Notes under the pieces: generated by a model | The model's database searches: none | What the model was told of the DNA's origin: nothing | What the model saw: only the letters and a program-made list of their open reading frames with translations | Made by a program: the position numbers and the translations under genes | Assembly (NCBI GenBank): GCA_024958795.1 | Contig: JANXHP010000022.1 | Location: forward strand, 1-41,621 | Source of the DNA: Candidatus Poseidoniaceae archaeon | Lineage (GTDB): Archaea; Thermoplasmatota; Poseidoniia; Poseidoniales; Poseidoniaceae | Length of the DNA: 41,621 nucleotides | Reading direction: 5' to 3' | In this document: positions 17,840 through 26,023 of the stretch, one piece after another | Layout: the number at the start of each line of letters is the position of its first letter | Numbering within the stretch: position 1 is the stretch's first letter

Positions 17840-18462
17840 TACAAACGCCTCTGTCCAAGGTCGTCAGTATCGGCTGCAAATGCTTCCATATCAACGCCTT
17901 TTACTCCACGGCAACCAGGTGGGAGAAACATCAATCTAGATTCAGTAATTTGTATGATTTGACCCCCCAGATCACCCTCAATGAATTGATTAAGTTGTGC
18001 TAGAGCCGTTGTAAATTCAACCTCTCTTTTCATCAAACGACTCATTTCAATAATTGCTCCATGGTCATCGCTTAACCAATCCATAACTTGTCCAACACCG
18101 GTCAAGTCATGTAAAACTGCTCTATGAATCACCAACCCATTTGCCTCATCTTTCATTGGAGGGTTCGGGTACATCTTTTCCAAGTCGTGAAATATCAATT
18201 TTGTTTTTGGTGTTGTTCTAGCGACACTGGCCTGGGAACTCGGCATATCAAATGAACGAAGAGGATTTAACTCAACAATCGGTGATTCTGTAGTTTCATC
18301 AACACTAGATTCATCCTCTGGGTTGTCACTACTTGATTTCGCCATCGAAGCAAGCACATTTGATTCATTTGAATCTTCGATGTGTTCATCATTTTCTGGA
18401 ACTAAAAAAGCATCGAGAGAGAATTGGTGGACATCCTCCTCCTCCGATTTCTTCCTCGCCAT
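17839..18462 (-). CDS. sepF: Archaeal SepF-like cell division protein
   Basis: The last ~110 residues match the small alpha/beta fold of SepF: a strand ending in 'GAIIEMSRL', a helix 'TTALAQLNQFIEGDLGG', then 'QIIQITESRLMFLPPG', which parallels the family's 'GGDI...I.VTP.GV' pattern. SepF anchors FtsZ to the membrane in most euryarchaea. The first ~90 residues are acidic, low-complexity and probably disordered; I do not see the usual N-terminal amphipathic membrane-targeting helix. In-frame codons extend upstream to 18489, but ATG 18462 ('MARKKSEEED') is the more natural start. It is coupled to zpr1 by a TAATG overlap. Confidence 0.65.
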   Translation of the reverse strand: MARKKSEEEDVHQFSLDAFLVPENDEHIEDSNESNVLASMAKSSSDNPEDESSVDETTESPIVELNPLRSFDMPSSQASVARTTPKTKLIFHDLEKMYPNPPMKDEANGLVIHRAVLHDLTGVGQVMDWLSDDHGAIIEMSRLMKREVEFTTALAQLNQFIEGDLGGQIIQITESRLMFLPPGCRGVKGVDMEAFAADTDDLGQRRL

Positions 18463-18633
18463 ATTTTGATGGGGGTGGCGACGATTCAAGAACCCCTCCC
18501 TATACTACGCTCAAAAAATACTGGTTGAAGACCATTATTCATCATTCAAACTTCTCGCGGGGTTGATAAGGGTCCGCTGACAGGGAGTGATTGCGGCTCA
18601 AAGTTCAATAGGTGTCGCCACCGAGGATGATTG

Positions 18634-19260
18634 ATGATGATGGACACACCACCGAATGTCGTGAAGACAGGTACTAGTACGATTGGGATTACTTTTGATG
18701 GAGGAGTTGTTGTTGGTGCCGACCACAGAGCTACAATGGGCCACTTCATTGCTAACAAGAGTGTACAAAAGTTGTTCAAAATAGGAAATAACCTTGCTTT
18801 GACGACCGCAGGTTTAGTCGGACATGCACAATCGCTTTCCCGAACTCTTTCTGCCGAAGTCTCTCTCTTTGAATTACGTCGCCAGCAGGCGATGACTGTC
18901 AAAGGGGCTGCAACACTAACCGCAAATATCCTAGTCGGCCGCCCACATTGGGTGCAGTTGCTTATCGTAGGTGTGGATGAAGATGGTAGTCATGTTTACT
19001 CAATTGACTCAGCTGGAGGTTCTATTCCAGACGTTTACTGCGCCACTGGCTCAGGTTCTCCATACATGTATGGTGTCTTGGAAGATAATTTCACAGATGG
19101 GATGAGTAGAAGCGAAGCATTGAAACTCGCGGCACGCGCCCTTCATGCATCGGGGCAGCGTGATGCAGCCTCCGGTAACGGCATGGATTTGGCAGTAATT
19201 ACTGCAAAAGACGGCTACCAACAAGTATCTCAACAAGAAATTTCCAAACTTCTAAAGTGA
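18634..19260 (+). CDS. psmB: Proteasome beta subunit
   Basis: This is the catalytic subunit of the archaeal 20S proteasome. A short propeptide of about 13 residues ends in Gly, and self-cleavage exposes Thr1 (codon at 18673) in 'TGTSTIGITF'. Counting from it, Asp17 ('GADHRAT') and Lys33 ('SVQKLF') fall exactly in place, and the late 'SGSPYMYGVLE' and 'SGNGMDLAVIT' segments complete the Ser129/Asp166-type active site. Several tandem ATGs (18634, 18637, 18640) compete; GAGG at 18623-18626 favours one of the first two. It is followed by FttA on the same strand and is divergent from the sepF-like gene. Confidence 0.97.
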   Translation: MMMDTPPNVVKTGTSTIGITFDGGVVVGADHRATMGHFIANKSVQKLFKIGNNLALTTAGLVGHAQSLSRTLSAEVSLFELRRQQAMTVKGAATLTANILVGRPHWVQLLIVGVDEDGSHVYSIDSAGGSIPDVYCATGSGSPYMYGVLEDNFTDGMSRSEALKLAARALHASGQRDAASGNGMDLAVITAKDGYQQVSQQEISKLLK

Positions 19261-19298
19261 GTACATTTAGATTCCCGCAACTCCAAGTTGCAACCATA

Positions 19299-19306
19299 TT
19301 ATATGG
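19299..19306 (+). promoter_or_regulatory. Candidate TATA box for fttA
   Basis: TTATATGG is about 45 bases before the ATG, predicting transcription start near 19327 and a leader of about 20 bases that contains GGTGA at 19339-19343, four bases before the start codon. Confidence 0.45.
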
Positions 19307-19347
19307 GTACTGCCAGTTTATTGGGCGAAGCGGGAGAAGGTGAATAA

Positions 19348-21252
19348 ATGCGCCAAACATTCAAACAAATAAAAGATGAAATAGCCAAGATTATCCCAAA
19401 GTCAGTGGATTATTCGGTGGACTTAGAAGCCGGTGATATTGTTATAGTAACTACAATGTTAGATCGATTCACAGGTTCTGAAGGTTTCTTGGGAAAAATA
19501 TCAAAGACAATCAAAAAGAAAATTATCCTTAGACCGGATGAAAGCATAATGATGTCTGAAGAAGATACTTTGAAAATAATCAAGGAAAATATTTCTGATG
19601 ATGTTGACATCAATCAAATATACTTTGACAAATGTTTACGTGAATTAATAATTCAATGTGATAAACCTGGAAATGCAATTGGAAGAAAAGGTGCGAATTT
19701 AAAAGAAATACGCGACAAAAGTGGTTGGCTTGTGAAAGTTGAAAGAACTCCACCTATTCATTCAAAGACTGTACATGATGTTCGGGGATATAGGCAGGCA
19801 AATCATGAAGAAAGAAGGAAATTATTGAAGGATTTTGGACTTAATATCTATCGCCCAACAAGACCAGGCCAGCAATGGGCTCGATTGACAGCCCTTGGCT
19901 CCTATAGAGAAGTCGGAAGGGCTTGTCATTATGTGACGACAAATGAATCAAGAGTGATGATAGATGTTGGAGTAAATATTGCTAGTGATACAGATCCTAT
20001 GCCATATTTCACTGCACCCGAAGCTCTACCAATAGAAAAGTTGGATGCAGTAGTATTAACCCATTCTCATTTAGATCATGCTGGAATGCTTCCAGTATTG
20101 TTCAAATATGGATATAAAGGTCCAGTTTATTGTACGCCTCCAACACGTGATTTGATGTTGTTATTGCAAACAGATTATCTCAAAGTCAGTGGTGCTGAAG
20201 GAAAAAGATGCCCATATGACATGGAAGATATTCGCACTTGTATGAAGCACGTTGTCGATGTTAATTGGGGCGAAACTACACAAATTACTCCAGACATCAA
20301 ATTGACTTTTTCAAATGCAGGTCACATTTTAGGCTCTTCTGCAGTTCATTTGCACATTGGTGATGGCAAACACAATATCGTGCTATCAGGCGACCAAAAA
20401 TACGAGAAATCGTGGCTATTTGATGCAGCAAACACTAGATTTCCACGCGTTGAAACATTGGTGTTAGAATCAACATATGGTGCATCAGGAGATTATCAAC
20501 CGAGTCGTCAAGAAGCAAATCAAGAATTACAGGATATTGTTTCTAGAACTCTAAGGAGAGGTGGGAAAATGATTTGCCCAGTTTTCGCTGTAGGCAGAAG
20601 TCAAGAAGTGATGATTGCAATTGATGAGTTATTCCGTTCCGGTGCGATAAAACCAGTGCCTGTTTGGCTTGATGGTATGATACAGGAAGCGACAGCGATT
20701 CACGCATCACATCCAGATTACCTTACCAGTAGCCTTCGGAAATCTCTACTACAGGATGATGGTGAAAATCCATTCACAAGTGAATGGTTCAGACCTGTAA
20801 AGGGTAGAGAATTGCGTGATAGCATTATTCATGACACTTCTCCATGCATTGTTCTAGCAACATCTGGAATGATGAGTGGAGGTCCTGTGATGGAATATTT
20901 CAAGCACTGGGCACATGAAGAAAGAAATTCACTTTGTTTCGTTGGCTACCAAGCAGAAGGTACTCTCGGAAGAAGGTTGCAGAAAGGATTTGGAGAAGTT
21001 CCAATGGTCATCAATGGTCAAACTGAAATCGTTAAGGTTGGCTGTGAAATGTTAACTATTGATGGATTTTCAGGCCACTCAGACCGTAGACAATTACTAG
21101 AATTCGTTGACCAAATTAATCCAAAACCTCAGAATATTATTTGCCATCATGGTGATTATTTCAAATGTAACGAACTTGGAAGAACTTTGCGTGATCGTTA
21201 CAAGTGTCGAACATACGCTCCAAAGAATCTAGAAACAGTTCGCTTGATGTAA
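19348..21252 (+). CDS. fttA: FttA/aCPSF1: KH-domain beta-CASP ribonuclease, transcription termination factor
   Basis: This 634-residue protein is the archaeal CPSF73 homologue that cleaves nascent RNA and terminates transcription. N-terminal KH-like domains include a GxxG loop 'GRKG' at residues 112-115. The metallo-beta-lactamase core has 'HSHLDH' at residues 239-244 (zinc ligands), 'NAGHILGSS' and 'LVLESTYG'. The beta-CASP insertion and the closing motifs 'DGFSGHSD' and 'ICHHGD' complete the nuclease site. Length and domain order match the most conserved archaeal beta-CASP group. It ends in a palindrome shared with the convergent gene. Confidence 0.97.
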   Translation: MRQTFKQIKDEIAKIIPKSVDYSVDLEAGDIVIVTTMLDRFTGSEGFLGKISKTIKKKIILRPDESIMMSEEDTLKIIKENISDDVDINQIYFDKCLRELIIQCDKPGNAIGRKGANLKEIRDKSGWLVKVERTPPIHSKTVHDVRGYRQANHEERRKLLKDFGLNIYRPTRPGQQWARLTALGSYREVGRACHYVTTNESRVMIDVGVNIASDTDPMPYFTAPEALPIEKLDAVVLTHSHLDHAGMLPVLFKYGYKGPVYCTPPTRDLMLLLQTDYLKVSGAEGKRCPYDMEDIRTCMKHVVDVNWGETTQITPDIKLTFSNAGHILGSSAVHLHIGDGKHNIVLSGDQKYEKSWLFDAANTRFPRVETLVLESTYGASGDYQPSRQEANQELQDIVSRTLRRGGKMICPVFAVGRSQEVMIAIDELFRSGAIKPVPVWLDGMIQEATAIHASHPDYLTSSLRKSLLQDDGENPFTSEWFRPVKGRELRDSIIHDTSPCIVLATSGMMSGGPVMEYFKHWAHEERNSLCFVGYQAEGTLGRRLQKGFGEVPMVINGQTEIVKVGCEMLTIDGFSGHSDRRQLLEFVDQINPKPQNIICHHGDYFKCNELGRTLRDRYKCRTYAPKNLETVRLM

Positions 21253-21261
21253 TTACATCAA
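21244..21261. repeat. 18-bp perfect palindrome over two convergent stop codons
   Basis: The half-site TTGATGTAA is followed directly by its reverse complement. Read on either strand it encodes Leu-Met-stop, so fttA and the small membrane protein both end in 'LM', with stop codons on adjacent triplets (21250-21252 and 21253-21255). It could form a short hairpin in either transcript. Confidence 0.8.
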
Positions 21262-21555
21262 AGGAATGTCATACCCGGACTGAATTGGGTCTGGAATAGT
21301 TGTTTCAACTTCATCAATAGTATCTGTCTTCTCGCTAACATTGTTTGTTGGAATAGTAATTACTCCCGCTACTGATGATGATTTGTTTTCCTTATTTTCT
21401 GGAATCGTTGAAATTAGCAATAGTATTACCACTAAAAATATCAATGCTGGTAATATCAAATAATAATTATTAGTACTAACAATATATTGAACAAAAACAA
21501 TCAATGAGAAAAGAATGATTGCAAATGTCATCATTCGCTTAGAAAGTAGTTCCAC
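21253..21555 (-). CDS. Small two-helix membrane protein
   Basis: The product has up to 100 residues: two hydrophobic segments ('FAIILFSLIVFVQYIV' and 'LILPALIFLVVILLLIS') separated by a short 'STNNYY' turn, then a Ser/Thr/Asp-rich acidic tail. No family is recognised. It may start at 21555 or at the paired ATGs near 21534; the shorter form is likely because only 24 bases separate 21555 from the first ATG of the divergent gene. It may be an accessory membrane subunit, but there is no evidence for what. Confidence 0.6.
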   Translation of the reverse strand: MELLSKRMMTFAIILFSLIVFVQYIVSTNNYYLILPALIFLVVILLLISTIPENKENKSSSVAGVITIPTNNVSEKTDTIDEVETTIPDPIQSGYDIPLM

Positions 21556-21606
21556 AGTGTTGGTAAGACCACTCTATTCATGAACCTGTTGCACCTCTGC
21601 CACTAC

Positions 21607-22278
21607 ATGTTCTCCCCAGATAACCCTTCACAATCATCCGCCGCTTGCCCAGGGTGGCTGATGACCGCAGTCGCTCCTTGGGGAGAAAATGAGGAAGATG
21701 CGTTTGACCAAGGACTAGTAGAGTTGGGTTTGGGGGATGCACGTTTAATCCAAGTAAAAGGTGCGATGTTGCCTTTAGGTTTTGAAGCGATTGCACCTCA
21801 ATCCTTGCCGATGGGTTCCTTAGTAGAATGCCATTTAGCAACAGCATTTGCTTGGAGTGGAGCTAGTGCTTGCGCTGGAGTCGCATGGGCTTCTTGTCAA
21901 ACTCCAGAGGGAGATGAATGCGCTATAGTAGCAACAATTTCAACCAATTTAGACTATGATGAAACATCACTATTATTGAGAAGAAATTTACAAAGAAGGC
22001 TTGCTAGTAGAGATTTGGAAGTGATTACTTTTGATTTAGCGGTTGATGAAGTAACCGCAGCAGGCGACCATCATGGTGTTGCAATGGCCGCATTGATATT
22101 ACCTGATTCATTATCACTTGGAGCAAATACTGCAACCGGTCCGATTAGAGGTGGATTAACTCGTCAAGCATCAGATTCAGCGATTAACCGAGTCGAGGTA
22201 AAGGCGCCAGCAGCACCTGCAATGAGGCCGGGTGGAAGAAGGTCAAATAATTCTGGAGATACTGATTTTTCACTCTAA
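21607..22278 (+). CDS. Pyruvoyl-dependent arginine decarboxylase-like protein lacking the self-cleaving serine
   Basis: The core aligns by eye with archaeal PvlArgDC (Methanocaldococcus type): 'EDAFDQGLVELGLGDARLI' parallels its 'NAFDGALLNAGIGNVNLI', 'SLPMGSLV' parallels 'KLPMGALV', and the end 'GVAMAALILP' parallels its last strand. In active enzymes a Ser-Ser pair inside 'ISSIMPP' cleaves itself to make the pyruvoyl cofactor; here the same place reads 'VKGAMLP' (nt about 21754-21774), with no Ser or Thr. The catalytic Glu also appears replaced. The protein should therefore remain uncut and inactive as a decarboxylase. A basic, Pro/Gly-rich tail of about 45 residues is added. An ATG at 21580 also exists; 21607 is my preferred start. 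Confidence 0.65.
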   Translation: MFSPDNPSQSSAACPGWLMTAVAPWGENEEDAFDQGLVELGLGDARLIQVKGAMLPLGFEAIAPQSLPMGSLVECHLATAFAWSGASACAGVAWASCQTPEGDECAIVATISTNLDYDETSLLLRRNLQRRLASRDLEVITFDLAVDEVTAAGDHHGVAMAALILPDSLSLGANTATGPIRGGLTRQASDSAINRVEVKAPAAPAMRPGGRRSNNSGDTDFSL

Positions 22279-22309
22279 ATTCATAAAGTCTTGATTAGGG
22301 TTGAGAATA

Positions 22310-22747
22310 ATGGAAGGAAAACAATGGGTTGTCATTCGCTGTCGCGCTTGCAATAATTGCCATGGTTCTAGTGGTAATTACAAAAGATGCCCTCACTGTG
22401 GCAATGCTATTGGTGAAATAGCAGAAATTGTTTCTACCGTTAATTCGGATGCAGAACTGAGAATTGAAGTTGCAATAGCAAATACTCCTGTAGAATTGAG
22501 AGATGCGCTTAGAGGAAAATTAAAATCTACTGATACACTTGTTAAGAATCAAGATCCTCAGGCATTCACTATGGCAAAATGGGTACAGCAATCTGCCGAT
22601 AATAATGGTGAAATAACTTTGCAATCATTATCTACATTAATAGCGTCAAAAAACAGTGATATTACTGCTGAAGATTTGATTTCGATGGCAGAAACACAGG
22701 GTATGTTACTTCGTATTGATGAAAACCGCTGGACTCTTCTTGAGTGA
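22310..22747 (+). CDS. Zinc-ribbon protein with C-terminal winged-helix-like region
   Basis: This 145-residue protein has an N-terminal zinc ribbon, 'CRACNNCHGSSGNYKRCPHCG', with C-x2-C and C-x2-C knuckles 13 residues apart or less. The second half is helical ('FTMAKWVQQSADNNGEITLQ' region and 'LISMAETQGMLLRIDENRW') and looks like a small winged-helix. Such a layout suits a nucleic-acid-binding factor, but I cannot name a family. A TTG at 22301 would add three residues; the ATG at 22310 follows AGGGTTGAG. The gene lies between the PvlArgDC-like gene (31 bases) and tRNA-Pro (34 bases). Confidence 0.7.
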   Translation: MEGKQWVVIRCRACNNCHGSSGNYKRCPHCGNAIGEIAEIVSTVNSDAELRIEVAIANTPVELRDALRGKLKSTDTLVKNQDPQAFTMAKWVQQSADNNGEITLQSLSTLIASKNSDITAEDLISMAETQGMLLRIDENRWTLLE

Positions 22748-22749
22748 AG

Positions 22750-22758
22750 TTCATATGG
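22750..22758 (+). promoter_or_regulatory. TATA element of tRNA-Pro
   Basis: TTCATATGG is centred 27 bases before the first base of the tRNA, exactly where an archaeal TATA box belongs when transcription starts at or next to the mature 5' end. Confidence 0.55.
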
Positions 22759-22781
22759 TAAAGGCCGTGGCAATGAATCAA

Positions 22782-22856
22782 GGGCGTATGGGTTAGTTTG
22801 GCCTATACTCGGGCGTTTGGGACGCTTGGACCCAAGTTCAAATCTTGGTACGCCCA
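22782..22856 (+). tRNA. tRNA-Pro (anticodon TGG)
   Basis: The acceptor stem GGGCGTA pairs with TACGCCC and leaves an unpaired A; the T arm is CCAAG-TTCAAAT-CTTGG. The anticodon stem GGGCG/CGCTT (two G-T pairs) holds the loop TTTGGGA, so the anticodon is TGG and base 37 is the G expected in proline tRNAs. CCA is not encoded, and no intron is seen. Confidence 0.93.
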
Positions 22857-22906
22857 CTTTTCATTTCACTCTGCATAAGCTTGCTCATTATTTGTTACTA
22901 GTGAAA

Positions 22907-23239
22907 TTATTCTTCTGGTAATTTGATTGAGTGTACCCAGATAATGTGAAATCCGAATTGTGTCTTTATGAATCGCTGTGGGACACTTTCTGGCTGCATT
23001 GACCAAACTTCATCTTCAAAGTCTTGAACCATTTGGCCTTCAACAAATTCACCTAAATCTCCTTTCTTTGAACCGCTTGAGCAAGTTGAATATTTCTTAG
23101 CCAATTTTTTGAACTCTTTTAGAGGCTTTTTTGCACTTTGTATTGCTTCCAAACATAATTTTGCATCTGGTTTATTGCCAACTAGAATATGGCGAACATG
23201 AGCATATCTTGGTTTGTTTCTTCTATCATGTCTACGCAT
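22907..23239 (-). CDS. Parvulin-type peptidyl-prolyl cis-trans isomerase
   Basis: A single-domain, 110-residue parvulin that speeds cis-trans isomerisation before proline. It has 'VRHILVGNKPDA', 'FKKLAKKYSTCSSGSKKGDLG', 'FVEGQMVQDFEDEVW' (two parts of one segment) and the closing 'TQFGFHIIWVHSI', all standard PpiC features. There is no signal peptide, so it acts in the cytosol. Its ATG follows a strong AGGAGGTG 8 bases upstream and overlaps the end of the glycosyltransferase gene by 8 bases, so the two are probably one transcript. Confidence 0.93.
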   Translation of the reverse strand: MRRHDRRNKPRYAHVRHILVGNKPDAKLCLEAIQSAKKPLKEFKKLAKKYSTCSSGSKKGDLGEFVEGQMVQDFEDEVWSMQPESVPQRFIKTQFGFHIIWVHSIKLPEE

Positions 23240-24215
23240 TGTTTACACCTCCTACTGGATAATATTCACCATTTCGCTCGGAACTTAACCTCAGTTCCTG
23301 TTTAACGACCACAGCCATCCTATCAAAAAGGTGTGCACAAGACCATGCGAAAATTACGAGAACATATATTGGAATTCCACGTTCTACCAATGTTCTTTCC
23401 AAATCTGTTGAAATTCCTGGAATTAATGCCACCCATCCAATATAATACGAAATAAAAGCGAAAATAGTATGCGGTGAAACCTTACGTGATAAAAGCCAAG
23501 ACATATTCCTATAATGATGCTGAAGAGTCATCATTAATCCGACTTTAAAGAAAAATGAAATGTTGTTTATTCCAGAAGTTTCATCCCCATATATTGCTCG
23601 AACAGGATGATGTCCAATTTTCCATCCATGTCTTGCTAATTGAATAATCCAATAATTTGGATAACCATATCCCTTCCAAGAATTATTCCAATTCCAATTC
23701 CGTAAGACATTGCCACTTGTTGCAGTATATCCACATTGGGGGTCTGAAATTCTTTGACCAGCTGCTAATGTAGTGAAAAATGATAACAATACCGTGGCCA
23801 ATCGTCGTACAAGTGGCATTTTTCTTAATCCATCATTGTGGATAGAACGGTCGCCCTTGATGTGGTCTGCTGTACCAGAAATTATACCACCAACTAACCC
23901 CTCAAGGTCGCTAGGATCCATCTGACCATCTCCTGCCATCACAGCACTCACGAACTTAGAACCTGCAAATATTTCAATCAACTTCTGATGACCAGTATCA
24001 ATTGCATTACCTACGCCAATACCATCTAATTTTATTAGAGTTATTTCTGCAGAACATTCGGTAGAACTTGCAATATTTCCTGTATCATCGTTAGAGCCAT
24101 CGTCAACTACCACCGCATGGTCTACAAAAGGGGGAATTGTGGTGAGGACCTGTCTAATATGCTGTGATTCATTACGAGCAGGTATCACCACACCTATGCT
24201 CCACCCCTGCAACAT
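23232..24215 (-). CDS. Family 2 glycosyltransferase with C-terminal membrane region
   Basis: The N-terminal ~220 residues are a GT2 (GT-A) domain: 'IGVVIPARNESQHI', 'AVVVDDGSNDDTGNIA' for nucleotide-sugar binding and 'MAGDGQMDPSDL' as the metal-binding acidic motif. About 70 hydrophobic residues follow in one or two membrane segments ('IFAFISYYIGWVALIPGI', 'IYVLVIFAWSCAHLF'). The pattern resembles dolichyl-phosphate sugar transferases, which load a lipid carrier for N-glycosylation or glycolipid synthesis. The donor and acceptor are unknown. Confidence 0.9.
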   Translation of the reverse strand: MLQGWSIGVVIPARNESQHIRQVLTTIPPFVDHAVVVDDGSNDDTGNIASSTECSAEITLIKLDGIGVGNAIDTGHQKLIEIFAGSKFVSAVMAGDGQMDPSDLEGLVGGIISGTADHIKGDRSIHNDGLRKMPLVRRLATVLLSFFTTLAAGQRISDPQCGYTATSGNVLRNWNWNNSWKGYGYPNYWIIQLARHGWKIGHHPVRAIYGDETSGINNISFFFKVGLMMTLQHHYRNMSWLLSRKVSPHTIFAFISYYIGWVALIPGISTDLERTLVERGIPIYVLVIFAWSCAHLFDRMAVVVKQELRLSSERNGEYYPVGGVNNA

Positions 24216-24337
24216 GGATTATCGTGTGGCCATTCATTCAATAACTAAACCCATAATTCCATTCAACCGTTCAACAAATTTATGAATAGAATCAACATTG
24301 TGATAAATATTACAAGAGAGAATTGATAGAGGAAGAA

Positions 24338-25183
24338 ATGCGCAGTGGTTTTGTGAGCAATGAATTGCGCGTAATAATAATGGGTCGCGATGTAGAGTTG
24401 CGAATCATTTCACTTATTGTTCGTTGTCGCGCGATTGCCGATGATGTTGTTTTCCTCGATTTGGGCTCAAATGATGAATCAGTTGAATTAGCATCAGAAG
24501 TTAATTGTCCTGTATTAAATTATAATGATGAGATGGAGACCTCAAAAATTGTTAGTTTTTTGCATGGTAGTAAGTTGGATGAAATTGCAACAACCCTACT
24601 GATTCACATTACACCGCAATGGAAACTTCGTGATTTACCTTTGACTGCAAATAGAGCACGTGATAATTGGGATTTGCATATTGCGGTAAGAGGGACTGAT
24701 ATTGATAATACCAATACAGAGGAGATTGTGCTATCAAGTGTTGAATTTAATCACCTAATTATTACACCAAATGGTATGCAGGCAATGGCTAATTTGGGCC
24801 CACTTGCTACCGCAATGGATTTGCCAGAGAATTTGAGAGTAAGAGTTGTTAGTTCAAATTCACAAATCAAAGTTCCACAGCAAGAATCGCTTGCAACTGC
24901 AAGTCGTTTCGCTCAACTATTCTATTGGATGATTGAATCAAAACATCCACTCTTCTTATTCGGAATTCCAGGTGTTGTGTTATTCGTGTTAGGGTACAAA
25001 TTGTCGGGAAATGTTGTCGATACCTTTGATGAATTGAATTCAACATCCATTGGAGTTACATTATCAGTTATTGCGATGACAATGATTGGTTTATTCGCTA
25101 TGATGGTAGCCATCATCCTCTATATTATGGGTAAACAGGCTGAACAGATTCAGTCACAATATGATTGGAGAAATAAGGATTAA
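24338..25183 (+). CDS. Degenerate GT2-like protein with two-helix membrane tail
   Basis: The first ~190 residues keep an eroded GT-A outline: 'DDVVFLDLGSNDESVELASE' corresponds to the family's 'VVVDDGS.D.T...A', but the DxD-type metal motif that should follow is replaced by 'LLIHITPQW', so catalysis is doubtful. The C-terminus has the same layout as the active GT2 at 38726-39703: 'HPLFLFGIPGVVLFVLG' here and 'KPLLVLGIPGMGLLATG' there, each followed by a second membrane helix. A TTG at 24323 would add five residues; ATG 24338 follows GAGGAAG closely. It may act as a non-catalytic partner of a membrane glycosyltransferase. The HAD phosphatase follows by 27 bases. Confidence 0.7.
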   Translation: MRSGFVSNELRVIIMGRDVELRIISLIVRCRAIADDVVFLDLGSNDESVELASEVNCPVLNYNDEMETSKIVSFLHGSKLDEIATTLLIHITPQWKLRDLPLTANRARDNWDLHIAVRGTDIDNTNTEEIVLSSVEFNHLIITPNGMQAMANLGPLATAMDLPENLRVRVVSSNSQIKVPQQESLATASRFAQLFYWMIESKHPLFLFGIPGVVLFVLGYKLSGNVVDTFDELNSTSIGVTLSVIAMTMIGLFAMMVAIILYIMGKQAEQIQSQYDWRNKD

Positions 25184-25210
25184 TTTCATCTTAATAGGAA
25201 TGGTGTCACT

Positions 25211-25975
25211 ATGAATAATTACGCTGGATTAGTTTGTCTTGATATGGATCGAGTATTGGTGGACCATCTATCAACATGGCAATATGTATATGATAAATTA
25301 GGTGTAAATAATGATGAATCATTTGAACTATATAACCAAGGATTACTCGATGAATGGGATTGGATAAAATTAGACATAGCTCTTCTCAAAGGTAGCAGAA
25401 GTGACTCTGAAAATACATTAACAGATTCAGAAATGCGGGGCCATTTATTGGGTGTTCCAATGATGAAAAATTATTATCAATTAATTGCAACATTGATTGA
25501 TAAAGGATTTGCAATTGCAATAGTAAGTGGTGGCTTACAACAATCTGCAAGAGATATTGCCGCCCAATTTCCAAGCGAGAATAGATGGAAAAAACGCTGG
25601 GGTGGAATTGACCGTCATACTAGTGAAAGGCTCAGTGCAGGGTTTGATACAAAACTTCATGTTTTCACCAACGGATGGTTGGTGGGAAAACAGTTACTAA
25701 ATGGTGAGAATGAGTTAGATGATTTTGGTAGATACCAAGTGCAAATGAATGGTAAAGGTGCAATAGTGAAAATGCTACAGAGAAGATTAGGAATCAGTAA
25801 AGAGAGAACGGCGTCAGTCGGAGATTCAGCAGGAGACATTGGAATGTTTGAACAATCAGCAATTGCAATTTGTTTCAATCCTTGGGATGATAAACCAAAG
25901 GAGCATGCAGATGTCATTGTTGAGGAAAAAGACCTATCCATTGTCCTAGAATTAATACTAAATGCAATAAATTAG
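25211..25975 (+). CDS. HAD-superfamily phosphatase
   Basis: The 254-residue protein has the HAD motifs in order: the nucleophile 'LDMDRVLVD' with Asp11 and Asp13, the threonine/serine motif 'IAIVSGG', a conserved Lys in 'GKGAIVKML', and the acidic 'VGDSAGDIGMF'. This arrangement and the helical cap between motifs I and II are like phosphoserine phosphatase relatives, although Arg replaces the Gly usual in 'DMDGVL'. The substrate could be a sugar or amino-acid phosphate; the upstream GT-like gene hints at sugar metabolism but does not prove it. Confidence 0.88.
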   Translation: MNNYAGLVCLDMDRVLVDHLSTWQYVYDKLGVNNDESFELYNQGLLDEWDWIKLDIALLKGSRSDSENTLTDSEMRGHLLGVPMMKNYYQLIATLIDKGFAIAIVSGGLQQSARDIAAQFPSENRWKKRWGGIDRHTSERLSAGFDTKLHVFTNGWLVGKQLLNGENELDDFGRYQVQMNGKGAIVKMLQRRLGISKERTASVGDSAGDIGMFEQSAIAICFNPWDDKPKEHADVIVEEKDLSIVLELILNAIN

Positions 25976-26023
25976 GGATATTTTGGAAAGAATTGATAAC
26001 TTTGTCATATCATAGCAATAGCC

